Part shown: one piece after another, positions 15,048 to 24,226 of the stretch
How positions within the stretch are numbered: the first letter of the stretch is position 1
Layout: each line of letters starts with the position of its first letter
Assembly: GCA_029859385.1 (NCBI GenBank)
Contig: JAOUDF010000003.1
Coordinates: 1-37,221, forward strand
Length of the DNA stretch: 37,221 bases
Source: Nitrospirota bacterium
GTDB taxonomy: Bacteria > Nitrospirota > JAOUDF01
Direction: 5' to 3'
Position numbers and translations under genes: made by a program
Notes under the pieces: generated by a model
The model's input: only the letters and a program-made list of their open reading frames with translations
What the model was told of the DNA's origin: nothing
Databases searched by the model: none

Positions 15048-15277
15048 GCGGCCTCCCGAAGTGGATACACCACCTCATCCCGCAACGACTCTGCCGCAAA
15101 GGCTAAAGCCGCCTGTATGGCCTCTCGGGTCAGCCTTGGGTGAGCAGTAAGAACCTCTTCCATTGATTCTCCTGCCGCGAGCTTATCAAGAATAAGCTCA
15201 ACGGTTATGCGGGTACCGGCAATGACAGGCTTCCCCATCATGACTGCCGGATCGGATATTATTTGCACCTTCTGCAT
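15044..15277 (-). CDS. DUF433 antitoxin-like DNA-binding protein
   Basis: 77 residues with AAAGGAG before the ATG. ISDPAVMMGKPVIAGTRITVELILDKLAAGES is the standard DUF433 opening, which forms a winged-helix-like fold. DUF433 proteins are taken as antitoxins of PIN-domain partners. The four-base overlap with the downstream PIN-like gene shows translational coupling and the usual antitoxin-first order. The pair lies about 40 bases after the pdhB stop. Confidence 0.87.
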   Translation of the reverse strand: MQKVQIISDPAVMMGKPVIAGTRITVELILDKLAAGESMEEVLTAHPRLTREAIQAALAFAAESLRDEVVYPLREAA

Positions 15278-15316
15278 TTTATCTCCTTTGTTCTTTGATT
15301 TCGTTCTACCGAGGCT

Positions 15317-16286
<970 letters not shown>

Positions 16287-16294
<8 letters not shown>

Positions 16295-17252
16295 AGATGT
16301 CCTCCTCGATGGTCTCCTGCCCGGGCCACGGGCTGGCATCGGCGAAGGCTACCGCGTCGCTGACGACCTTCTCTATCTCGGCCTCTATCTCCTTCTTCAT
16401 CTCCTCGTTCATGACGCCGTCTTTGGACAGTTTATTAAAAAGATTGGCGATGGGGTCCTGTTTTTTCTGCGCCTCCCATTCCTCCTTCGTCCGGTAGTGG
16501 CCGTGGGAAGGGTCCGACATCGAATGCCCCATGAAGCGGTAGACCCGCGCCTCGATGAAGGTCGGCACGCTGAGGTTTCTCGCCATGTCCACCGCCTTCT
16601 TCACCTGCTCGTACACCTCCAGCACGTTCATGCCGTCGATGTGAAAACGGGCCATGTCGTAGGCGCACCCCTTCTGCGCGATGTCGTAGATAGCCGATGC
16701 CCGCTCCACCGGCGTCCCCATGCCGTAGCGGTTGTTCTCGCAGATAAAGATGACCGGGAGCCTCCAGAGTACCGCCATGTTGAAGGCCTCGTGGACCACT
16801 CCTGCATTCACCGCCCCTTCGCCGAAAAAACAGAGGGTGACATTGTCTTCGTTCCGGTATTTGGAGGCAAAGGCCGCCCCCGCCGCCAGCGCCGTGTGGG
16901 TCCCCACGATGGCGTGCCCGCCCATGAAGCCCCGCTCCACGTCGGTGAGGTGCATCGAGCCGCTCTTGCCGCGGCAGATGCCACCGCTACGGCCGTACAG
17001 CTCGGCCATGATCTTGCCCGGGTCCGAGCCCATCACCAGGGGATGGCCGTGGTCGCGATAGGCGGTAAAGACGTAGTCGCCGGGCTTGATCGCCGCCAGC
17101 GAACCGACGGCAGTGGCTTCCTGGCCTATGTAGAGATGACAGAAGCCGCCGATCTTCTGCTGGGTGTATGCCTCGGCGCACTTTTCCTCGAAGCGGCGGA
17201 TGAGGTACATCTTCCGGTAGAGATCAATCAGCTGATCTTTGGAAAGGAGCAT
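16287..17252 (-). CDS. pdhA: Pyruvate dehydrogenase E1 component, alpha subunit
   Basis: 321 residues. The ThDP/magnesium-binding motif appears as [31 protein letters not shown] near residues 145-175. [10 protein letters not shown] and the phosphorylation-loop-like [21 protein letters not shown] are typical of E1 alpha. It starts 11 bases after the superoxide dismutase stop and overlaps pdhB, so sod-pdhA-pdhB may share a transcript. Substrate assignment to pyruvate rests on overall resemblance and the E2 next door. Confidence 0.95.
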
Positions 17253-17263
17253 GGATTGTTGAC

Positions 17264-17890
17264 CTATTTACACGATGCACATACTTTTTGACGATATTGC
17301 ACGATTTCCAGCTTTTCTACAAGACTGTTCACGTGGTTCCAGTCAAGATTTGCCATGAAGGCATCGAGATATTTTTTTCGCGCCGTGCCGTAGTCGATCA
17401 TGTAGGCATGCTCGTAGACATCGAGTACCAGAAGCGGCGTGCAGCCCCATATCCCCTGGGTGTGGTAGTCGGATGAATAGTTGTGGAGTTTCGCGTCGGC
17501 CCAGTTGTAGGCCAGCACCACCCAGCCGCGGGCAGCAACACCGGCAGCCTTGAAGTCCTCGACCCACTTTTCGTAAGAGCCGAAATCCTCCTTGATCAGG
17601 TCGAGGATTGCCCCCTTGGCCTGCCCGTCACCGCCGAGATTGTTGAAATATGCCTCGTGCAGGGTGATGGCGTTGGTGGCGAAACACTCTTCCCGCTTCA
17701 GCTCGCCGATAAGGCTGAAGGTCCCGTTGGCCTCCGATCTGTCGGCCGTTTCCATCTTTGTCTCAATCTCATTGAGCTTGTTTACGTACCCCTTGTAGAG
17801 GGTATTGAAATGTTCGTCGATCTGCCTCTCCGAAATCCCCGGCAAGGCCCCTTTGATCTTCAGGTCAATGGCGGCATGTGTACTCTTCAT
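17264..17890 (-). CDS. Superoxide dismutase, Fe/Mn family
   Basis: 208 residues with AGGAGG upstream. The four metal ligands can be placed: His in IDEHFNTLYKGYV, His in ITLHEAYFNNLGG, and Asp and His in LVLDVYEHAYMIDYG. The canonical HHxKHH run around the first ligand is HFNTLY here, so it belongs to a divergent branch. The gateway tyrosine (GYV) is kept. There is no signal peptide, so it is cytoplasmic. The C-terminal CASCK adds an unusual cysteine pair. It leads the pdh cluster, consistent with protecting oxygen-sensitive metabolism, though that link is inference. Upstream, TATAGT about 40 bases before the start may be the -10 element. Confidence 0.92.
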   Translation of the reverse strand: MKSTHAAIDLKIKGALPGISERQIDEHFNTLYKGYVNKLNEIETKMETADRSEANGTFSLIGELKREECFATNAITLHEAYFNNLGGDGQAKGAILDLIKEDFGSYEKWVEDFKAAGVAARGWVVLAYNWADAKLHNYSSDYHTQGIWGCTPLLVLDVYEHAYMIDYGTARKKYLDAFMANLDWNHVNSLVEKLEIVQYRQKVCASCK

Positions 17891-18094
17891 AACAACCTCC
17901 TTTAATAGTGGGTTTGGGAACGCATGAGAAAACTATAACACAAATCACTCTCCGCGAAAAAAACAGACGAAATATCGGCACCAGCCGGGCCGTCTACCTA
18001 CTATGCTGAAGTTTACCCTTGAAAGGCAAGCATTTTCAGGCGGGATAGCCCATGGATACTCATGATCCCGGGAGAACAGCGCCGCAACTGGGCA

Positions 18095-18132
18095 TAAAAA
18101 AAGGCCCCGCAGGAAATTCCCACGGGGCCTTT
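18095..18132 (-). terminator. Terminator after the cold-shock gene
   Basis: Minus strand: AAAGGCCCCG pairs with CGGGGCCTTT over a short loop and runs into TTTTTTTA. It lies about 17 bases after the csp stop. The plus-strand version also ends in TTT, but weakly. Confidence 0.85.
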
Positions 18133-18148
18133 CTGAAAACAGGCTTAT

Positions 18149-18358
18149 TTAGGACACCTTGGTGACGTTGGAAGCCTGAGGCCCTTTCTCACCCTGAATA
18201 ATATCGAACTCAACCTTCTGCCCTTCGGCGAGGGACTTGAACCCATCCCCCTGAATGCTGGAGAAGTGAACGAATACATCCTGCCCGCTCTCCTGCTCGA
18301 TAAAACCATAACCCTTTGCGTCGTTAAACCACTTTACCTTACCGATGTTGTTTGCCAC
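18149..18358 (-). CDS. Cold-shock domain protein (CspA family)
   Basis: 69 residues if started at GTG 18358 ([20 protein letters not shown]), seven bases after GGAGG. The track's TTG, two codons upstream, is only one base from that site. Both RNA-binding motifs are intact: KGYGFIE (RNP1) and DVFVHF (RNP2). It binds single-stranded RNA or DNA as a small OB-fold chaperone. It has its own terminator and a long upstream leader with repeated hairpins, so post-transcriptional control is plausible. Confidence 0.96.
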   Translation of the reverse strand: MANNIGKVKWFNDAKGYGFIEQESGQDVFVHFSSIQGDGFKSLAEGQKVEFDIIQGEKGPQASNVTKVS

Positions 18359-18761
18359 TTCCAAACCTCCTGATGCTGTGCAGGTAATGCCCTTGTTACC
18401 TGTATAACCGTTGAACCTTTTTTTGAAAGGGCGAGAAAACTCCCTTTCACTCTCCCTTTTTTATAACCGTTAGTGCTGTGCCGTTTCACCTCCTGCTGCC
18501 GTTGACCATCCACACTTCGCGGGCTTTCACTTCCCGGGGCACCATGGATGAAGCCCACAGGCCGTCCCGCGGCCGAATCAATACCGCTAAAACAGGCTGT
18601 CGATAAACGTAGCATGTTTTCCATTGGTGTCAAGCGCCTTTTGATATGACAAAGGTCATCCAGGGCTCAATCGACCAACCATGCTCGTTCCGTGCGACAC
18701 CGCTTCAATACTCGAACGGCGCAGAATAACAATAACATACTTCATATCCGGCGACGGTCTC
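18359..18761. other. Long csp leader / intergenic region, about 400 bases
   Basis: On the minus strand, upstream of csp, AACGGTTATA occurs twice (about 18400 and 18465). A hairpin GGTAA...TTACC lies about 30 bases before the ribosome site, and an A-rich/G-rich stretch (AAAAAAGGGAGAGTG, CAAAAAAAGG) lies between. This fits a structured cold-shock mRNA leader. Another GGAGGTGAAACGG near 18490 could be a ribosome site, but no credible gene follows it. The part from about 18600 to 18760 shows nothing recognisable. Confidence 0.45.
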
Positions 18762-19436
18762 TTAAAAAAAATTAATTAACGGACATCGCTCACAATCGGG
18801 CCGGGAGGGCCGGCAGTAATCCTTTCCCGTCTTAACGATGAGGGCATGGTAGTCGTTGTAAAGGGCAACACCCATGGGGAGCCTTTTTACAAAATAATCC
18901 TGCACCTCGTGATAGGTGGCATCATCGCCAAAACAGCCGTGGCGGGAGAATATCCGCTTCGTGTAGGCGTCGACCACAAAGGACGGCAGGTTGGCCGCGT
19001 AGAGGAGTATGGAGTCGGCCGTCTCGGGCCCGATCCCCTTTACCTCAAGAAGCTCGTGCCGCAGCCGCTTCAGCCCTACTGCGAACAAGGCGTCGAGGTC
19101 GCCGCCGTGCGGTCCAAAGAGGTAGTCCAGAAACGCCCCTATCCGCCTCGCCTTTATGTTGAAGTATCCGGCGGGCCGGATCAGCGCGGCCAGCTCCTTT
19201 TCGGCAAGCTTCCTCATGGCATCGGGCGACAGCACACCGGCCTTCTTCAGGTTGGCGATGGCCTTTTCCACATTGGTCCATGCCGTGTTCTGGGTAAGGA
19301 TGGCGCCGATGATCACCTCGAAGGGGGTCTCCCCCGGCCACCAGTGTTGTGGCCCGAACGCGGCGTACATGGCCTCATAGACCTCCATGAGGTCCGGTAC
19401 CTGCTTTACGGCCGGTGGCGTCCACTTTTTTTTCAT
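18762..19436 (-). CDS. Endonuclease III-like HhH-GPD DNA glycosylase
   Basis: 224 residues. The N-terminal segment (VYEAMYAAFGPQHWWPGETPFEVIIGAILTQNTAWTNVEKAI) and the helix-hairpin-helix VKGIGPETADSILLYA are typical of this family. The catalytic aspartate is present in VVDAYTKR. The lysine that gives Nth its lyase activity is Glu here (GPETA), so a monofunctional glycosylase of the MIG/MagIII type is more likely. The C-terminus has CRPSRPDCERCPL, three cysteines of an iron-sulfur loop. The chain then ends in INFF without the fourth, next to a run of eight Ts. Its start overlaps the stop of the metallopeptidase-like gene by four bases (ATGA). Confidence 0.88.
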   Translation of the reverse strand: MKKKWTPPAVKQVPDLMEVYEAMYAAFGPQHWWPGETPFEVIIGAILTQNTAWTNVEKAIANLKKAGVLSPDAMRKLAEKELAALIRPAGYFNIKARRIGAFLDYLFGPHGGDLDALFAVGLKRLRHELLEVKGIGPETADSILLYAANLPSFVVDAYTKRIFSRHGCFGDDATYHEVQDYFVKRLPMGVALYNDYHALIVKTGKDYCRPSRPDCERCPLINFF

Positions 19437-20008
19437 GCCACCCTCACCGCCCGGGGTTGCTGCACCCGCCTTCCCGTCACCTCGCCGAATTTTTCCTGAA
19501 GCCCTTTCATATTCAGATGTAGAAATTCCATCAGCCCCTCCGGAGGATTACTTGCAAGATAGCCATTGGCCAGGGCCTCCATCTTTTCGTTGTAGCGCTT
19601 GCGGGACGATCCATGAGCGTAGTTTCTCGAGTTGAAGCGCCTGAGGTCGCCGTTGAAGTCGGGGCTGATATGATAAAGCTCGTGCACAATGGTCGTAAGT
19701 TTCTGAAAGAAGGGGAGGTCAATAAATCGCGGCGATGCCAGGTAGATCACGTAGAGAAGCTCCTTGTCCCGATGTATGAAGGTCTGCATCCGGTAGCGGC
19801 GCATCCCCTTCGCCACCTCGCGAACCCCGCCCTCGAATCTCAGCGGGGCTATCTGGGCATAGGCGCCGCCCCTGCCGCCGGAACGCGATGTCGTGAAGGC
19901 CACCGAAACGTGGGACATGTCGATGTGGGACAGCTCGGGGCAACGCCTGACGATGTCTTCCATCAGGTCTGCCACATGACGGGTATAGTCAAAAGGGGGG
20001 CACTTCAT
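19433..20008 (-). CDS. Putative zinc metallopeptidase-like protein (HELYH)
   Basis: 191 residues. The motif TTIVHELYHISPDFNGDLRRF near residues 105-125 is an HExxH zinc site. The region around it (ASPRFIDLPFFQKL before, ALANGYLASNPP after) resembles the putative phage-type metallopeptidase families. There is no signal peptide. A run of basic residues at the C-terminus (TGRRVQQPRAVRVA) could bind nucleic acid. It is the upstream partner of the glycosylase, coupled by ATGA, so a joint role in DNA damage handling is conceivable but unproven. Confidence 0.75.
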   Translation of the reverse strand: MKCPPFDYTRHVADLMEDIVRRCPELSHIDMSHVSVAFTTSRSGGRGGAYAQIAPLRFEGGVREVAKGMRRYRMQTFIHRDKELLYVIYLASPRFIDLPFFQKLTTIVHELYHISPDFNGDLRRFNSRNYAHGSSRKRYNEKMEALANGYLASNPPEGLMEFLHLNMKGLQEKFGEVTGRRVQQPRAVRVA

Positions 20009-20043
20009 GATCTTGAATCGTGTCAGTTCGAAAATAAGGGCTT

Positions 20044-21372
20044 CTATGGTTCGACCAGCAGCACCTGCACATCCATCACATTGGTGCCGGTAGGGCCGGT
20101 GATCAGATGGTGCCGCTCACCGGAGAGTCTATCCAGTTGCTCAAAAAAAGTATAGGAATCGTTGCGGGCGAGAAAATCTTCCGGCTCGATACCGAACCCT
20201 CTCGCCCGGCCTGCCGTCTTTCCGTCCACCATGGCCCCGGCCGCGTCCGTCGGGCCGTCGTTTCCGTCGGTGCCACCCGAGAGGAAATCGATCCCCTCCG
20301 TACCTTCTATTTCCATGGCGAAGGCAAGGGCCATCTCCTGATTTCGCCCCCCTTTGCCACTACCCTTCACCGTTACGGTGGTTTCACCGCCGGCGATGAT
20401 GCAACGCCTGCCGCCGCCATGTCTCAAGCCATCCCGCCCCACCCCGGCCAGATAGCGGGCTGCATCGGCGGCCTCTCCCTGAAGTTCGGCGGTGACCACT
20501 TCAGTTGCATATCCAAGAGATTCGGCCTTGGACCGCGCAGCTTCCAGGGCCAGCGCCAGTGATCCGACCACCAGCGGGGAAGAACCGCTGAAGCATGCGG
20601 CCCGCGCCTTTGGGGTATCGGCAATCTTTCCGGCCTCTCCCTCGACCAGATACCTGGCCGCTGCCGCGGGCAAACGATCCTCAAGTCCGTATTTTCTAAT
20701 TACCTTCAGCGCATCGGCAAAGGTTGAACCGTCGGGTACCGTAGGCCCCGAGGCTATGACATCAAGCCGGTCGCCGATAACGTCGGAGAGGATAAGGGTT
20801 GCCAGGGTAGCAGGGTGCGCCAGCTCGGCCAATCTTCCGCCCTTGACCTTTGAAAGGTGCTTCCGGACCGCGTTCAGTTCCCCGATGGGAGCGCCGGCCC
20901 GTAAAAGGAGATCGGTGACCGCCTGCTTGTCGCCAAGGCTAAGCCCCTCCGCCGGTGACACCAGCAGTGCCGATCCCCCGCCCGAGAGGAGGCAGATTAC
21001 GAGGGTCTTTTCATCCGCCTCTTTCAGCATGCGGACGATCTCTTCCGTCCCCTTCACTCCGGCCTCGTCCGGAAGCGGGTGGGCGGCCTCCACCTGGCGT
21101 ATCCTCCCCAAAGACCCAGTGTGGCCGTACTTCACCACGACGAGCCCTTGGTCGATCCTGTCGCCCAGTATTTCTTCCATGGCTCTCGCCATGGGCGCCG
21201 TACCCTTGCCCGCGCCCACCACGATTATCCTGTTGAAGCAGTCCAGGGCATATGACGCACTGCCCACGTACAGGCGATTACCCTCCAACCGTACGGCATT
21301 TTTGACCGCTCGCCAAGGATCGGCCGCCTCCAGGGCAGCCTTGAAGATAGTGGTGAGGATCTGATCCTTCAT
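20044..21372 (-). CDS. Glycerate 2-kinase (DUF4147/MOFRL type)
   Basis: 442 residues. The N-terminal DUF4147 domain contains IIVVGAGKGTAPMARAMEE and CLLSGGGSALL. The C-terminal MOFRL domain contains GGETTVTVKGSGKGGRNQEMALAFA and FLSGGTDGNDGPTDAAGA. These are diagnostic of the GckA/TtuD-type kinase that phosphorylates D-glycerate to 2-phosphoglycerate in the serine cycle or tartrate/glyoxylate breakdown. The gene is likely transcribed with the metallopeptidase-like gene 35 bases downstream. Confidence 0.93.
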   Translation of the reverse strand: MKDQILTTIFKAALEAADPWRAVKNAVRLEGNRLYVGSASYALDCFNRIIVVGAGKGTAPMARAMEEILGDRIDQGLVVVKYGHTGSLGRIRQVEAAHPLPDEAGVKGTEEIVRMLKEADEKTLVICLLSGGGSALLVSPAEGLSLGDKQAVTDLLLRAGAPIGELNAVRKHLSKVKGGRLAELAHPATLATLILSDVIGDRLDVIASGPTVPDGSTFADALKVIRKYGLEDRLPAAAARYLVEGEAGKIADTPKARAACFSGSSPLVVGSLALALEAARSKAESLGYATEVVTAELQGEAADAARYLAGVGRDGLRHGGGRRCIIAGGETTVTVKGSGKGGRNQEMALAFAMEIEGTEGIDFLSGGTDGNDGPTDAAGAMVDGKTAGRARGFGIEPEDFLARNDSYTFFEQLDRLSGERHHLITGPTGTNVMDVQVLLVEP

Positions 21373-21410
21373 TCTGAAACCCTCAAAGAGATCAGCCCGT
21401 CAGCCACAGA

Positions 21411-21647
21411 CTATTTCTCCCGTGTGTAGACGATCTTCTTCGTGCCGCCTTCGCAGCTGCCAATCACTTTGCCCTCACCCTTTTCCTCTTCAACCTTGTC
21501 GCTGGGAACAAGCCTGAGGCTGTAATTCTTTATCCCCTTGGCCTCCAGTTTCGCCTCGATATCCTTCACCACCTCTTCGCAGGGCGTACCTGCAAAGACC
21601 GGGGCAGCAACCATCAGCGCCAACACAGCAATCATCAATCTTTTCAT
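21411..21647 (-). CDS. DUF1161 periplasmic protein
   Basis: 78 residues with a signal peptide cleaved after PVFA. The mature part, CEEVVKDIEAKLEAKGIKNYSLRLV...GKVIGSCEGGTKKIVY, is the complete DUF1161 pattern with two conserved cysteines that probably form a disulfide. GGAGG lies upstream. Function unknown. Confidence 0.88.
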   Translation of the reverse strand: MKRLMIAVLALMVAAPVFAGTPCEEVVKDIEAKLEAKGIKNYSLRLVPSDKVEEEKGEGKVIGSCEGGTKKIVYTREK

Positions 21648-21670
21648 CCTGTTCCCTCCTTAGTAAAGAG

Positions 21671-21689
21671 ATAGTGTCCGGACCACTAT
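21671..21689. promoter_or_regulatory. Possible operator (ATAGTG/CACTAT inverted repeat)
   Basis: ATAGTG-TCCGGAC-CACTAT is a near-perfect inverted repeat, itself centred on TCCGGA. It lies about 24 bases upstream of the DUF1161 start, between the divergent DUF1161 and rqcH genes. The length and position suit a repressor site; the regulator is unknown. Confidence 0.35.
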
Positions 21690-21791
21690 ATCATAAATCA
21701 TCAGACCGGCCAGCCACAAGAGGCCTGATGCATGCAGTCCATTTGGGGACGCTCTTGTCTTGCCCTCACAAGCCTGTTACCCTGTCTGCCC

Positions 21792-23420
21792 ATGGACATC
21801 CTTGTAATCAGCGTCATCGTCGCCGAACTTTCCCGCCTCATCACCGGCAGCCGTATCGACAAGGTTGTCGAGGAGGCCGACGGCTCATTTCATTTCACCC
21901 TGCGGGGCAAAGGGACCAATTACCGCCTCCTTGTCTGCGCCAACCCGCCCCATCCGCGCATCCTTCTGACAAACAGTTCTCCCGTACCCATTGAGAAACC
22001 GTCGACCTTTCATCAGTTCCTGAAAAGCCGCCTGACGGGAGGCAGAATCACCCGGGTCGCCCGGGAGGGCCTTGACCGGATCGTGCGGATAAGTGTCGAG
22101 ACCGGCGGCCCCTTCGAGGCGAAACTGATCGACCTGATCATCGAACTTCCGGGCAAGAGCGCCAACATTATCGCTCTGGATGCCGACGGTGTCATCCTCG
22201 CCTGCCGCCGTACGATTCCCCTCACGGAGAGCGGAAGGGGCATCCTCCCCGGCCTGCGCTATACCCCGGCGGCCGCGCCAACCGGCGTCCCTCTGGACAG
22301 ACTCACCGAGCCGATCAGCATCGAACGGATTGCGGGGCTGAGCCCCCTTCTCAGAAAAGAGCTGACAACCCGCTCAGGCTCGAAGGACGAGACAATGGCA
22401 GCGATCAAAGACTTTCTTGCCGTACTGGAGGGCCGGGAATGCAAGCCGGTTATCTATCCCGCCGAGGGGGGAAACAAGGCAGTCCTCTCCGCAATTGCGC
22501 TTCTCCAGTTCGACGACCGGCACCATCTCTCCTTTGATTCCATGAACGAAGCGGCCGACAGTTTTTATCAGACACAGACCACGTCAGCAACCCCGCTCGA
22601 AACACTCCGGAGCGGCCTGCGGCAGAAGATGTCGAAACAACGGGAAAAGGTCCGCCGTACTGAGGCCGTAGTCCGTCGCGAGCTGTCGGCGTGGGAGGGT
22701 TCATCCCTCGACCTGGTAAAGGGTCAGACTATCCTCACCTGGCAGGGCCGCATACCCAAGGGTGTCGAGACAGTAGATCTGCCCGGTCCCGATGGCGACA
22801 ACATCAGCATAGCCCTCGATCCGGCGCTGTCTTTCCCTGCCAATGCCGAACGGTATTTCAAAAGATACAAGAAGGCGAAACGCGGGATGGAGACCTGCGC
22901 GGAGCGGCTGGACAAGCTCTCGCAGGACACCGAATATCTGGAACTGATGCTGGCGGCAATCGACACGGCCGATACTTCATCAGACCTGCGCCGCATCGAG
23001 GAGGAGCTGCAAACCGAAGGGTACATGAAGAAACCGGCGGCAACCTCTCAGTCCAGAAAGAAAGAACCGGCCTTTCAACCCAGAAAGGAGCAGATCGAGG
23101 GGTGGGAGGTCTGGGTCGGCCGCAGCGCCGGAGACAACGACGAGCTGCTTCGTCACGCCTCGCCGGACGACCTTTGGTTTCACGCCCACGGTGTGCCCGG
23201 CAGCCATGTCATCATCCGCAATCCGAACCGGAGCGAAATACCGCAGGAGGTCATCCACCGGGCGGCACGGTTCGCCGCACGGCACAGCAAGGCACGGAAT
23301 GAGGGGAAGGTCGAGGTGATCTATTGCCTGAGGAAATTCGTGCGGAAACCGCCCGGCGCCCGGCCCGGGCTGGTGACGGTTTCACCGTTTGACAGCATCA
23401 CCGTGACCGCTCCGTTTTAA
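21792..23420 (+). CDS. rqcH: NFACT family Rqc2 homolog (RqcH)
   Basis: I start at ATG 21792 (MDILVISVIVAELSRLITG), the usual family opening, giving 542 residues; the track adds 20 residues. The NFACT-N domain is followed by a coiled-coil middle (about 290-420) and an NFACT-R (DUF814) domain with WVGRSAGDNDELLRHASPDDLWFHAHGVPGSHVII. The conserved D-x-W-x-H-x-H part is intact. RqcH binds split 50S subunits carrying stalled peptides and recruits tRNA-Ala to add alanine tails that mark the peptide for decay. The ribosome site is weak. It stands convergent with the downstream secreted-protein gene. Confidence 0.92.
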   Translation: MDILVISVIVAELSRLITGSRIDKVVEEADGSFHFTLRGKGTNYRLLVCANPPHPRILLTNSSPVPIEKPSTFHQFLKSRLTGGRITRVAREGLDRIVRISVETGGPFEAKLIDLIIELPGKSANIIALDADGVILACRRTIPLTESGRGILPGLRYTPAAAPTGVPLDRLTEPISIERIAGLSPLLRKELTTRSGSKDETMAAIKDFLAVLEGRECKPVIYPAEGGNKAVLSAIALLQFDDRHHLSFDSMNEAADSFYQTQTTSATPLETLRSGLRQKMSKQREKVRRTEAVVRRELSAWEGSSLDLVKGQTILTWQGRIPKGVETVDLPGPDGDNISIALDPALSFPANAERYFKRYKKAKRGMETCAERLDKLSQDTEYLELMLAAIDTADTSSDLRRIEEELQTEGYMKKPAATSQSRKKEPAFQPRKEQIEGWEVWVGRSAGDNDELLRHASPDDLWFHAHGVPGSHVIIRNPNRSEIPQEVIHRAARFAARHSKARNEGKVEVIYCLRKFVRKPPGARPGLVTVSPFDSITVTAPF

Positions 23421-23423
23421 CTT

Positions 23424-24143
23424 CTAGCGCGGCGTCTTTTTGTCTTTCTTGCGATTGCCGTTTTCAGGCTGATCGGGTGTCTCGGGCTGACCGAAGAGAC
23501 TGATCAGCCGTACCTCCACCTGGTCTATCGCCACGTTGTGCGGCACGGCGGAGTCGTTCCAGGTCTCGATATAGAGCGTTGCGGCCCGGCCCGTCAGCGG
23601 CACCGCGCTCATGAAGATGCGGTTCCAGCGGGGCTCCACGCTGGTCGTCGGAGAACTCCACCGTACAACGGCCGGTGGCTCATAGCCGCTGATGCCGTCG
23701 TAAACGCCGACACGGATATTGGTCCGTTTGGAACTGGCCAGCCCCCTTGCCGCGGGGTCGGCATACCACACCTCGATGGAGTAGAGCCCGGGGGGCAGCT
23801 TGAACGCCTGATAGATGCCGCCGCGCCACGGCCCGTCACCGTACCATCGCTGGGCCAGACGTCCCGAATAAATAGCCCCCAGCGGTTTGTAGATGACCTC
23901 GAACTCGGCCTTGCCAGAATATCTCAGCCTCGTCGACACATAGGGCATCCAGGGCATGGCGATGCCGTAACCCGAATCCCCAAGCCCCGTAAGGCCCCCT
24001 TCAAAATCGCCATTGGCCAGGAAACCCGGCTCGTCCATCGGCACGTCCGAGGGCGGCCCGTCACCCCGCCCCATGGCATTGGCAGGCGCAGCCAGGGCAG
24101 AGCAAGCAAGGACCAGCATCAATATGAGTATGCGACCCGTCAT
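23424..24143 (-). CDS. Secreted protein with beta-sandwich (CBM-like) body
   Basis: 239 residues from the ATG preceded by AGGAGG; the track's longer form reads into an inverted repeat and is rejected. The signal peptide is LILMLVLACSALAAPANA. The body starts GFLANGDFEGGLTGLGDSG and has many aromatic beta-strand segments (GGIYQAFKLPPGLYSIEVWYADP, LYIETWNDSAVPHNVAIDQVEVRLI). This is the layout of jelly-roll carbohydrate-binding or discoidin-like modules. The charged tail NGNRKKDKKTPR is not a sorting signal. No close family name recognised. Confidence 0.75.
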   Translation of the reverse strand: MTGRILILMLVLACSALAAPANAMGRGDGPPSDVPMDEPGFLANGDFEGGLTGLGDSGYGIAMPWMPYVSTRLRYSGKAEFEVIYKPLGAIYSGRLAQRWYGDGPWRGGIYQAFKLPPGLYSIEVWYADPAARGLASSKRTNIRVGVYDGISGYEPPAVVRWSSPTTSVEPRWNRIFMSAVPLTGRAATLYIETWNDSAVPHNVAIDQVEVRLISLFGQPETPDQPENGNRKKDKKTPR

Positions 24144-24226
24144 TTTTGCCTCCTGATGAAATATAACCCAATTCTCCGCATCATGTAATCCGATAAGTGA
24201 ATTTTCCACATCTGACGCATAACTGC

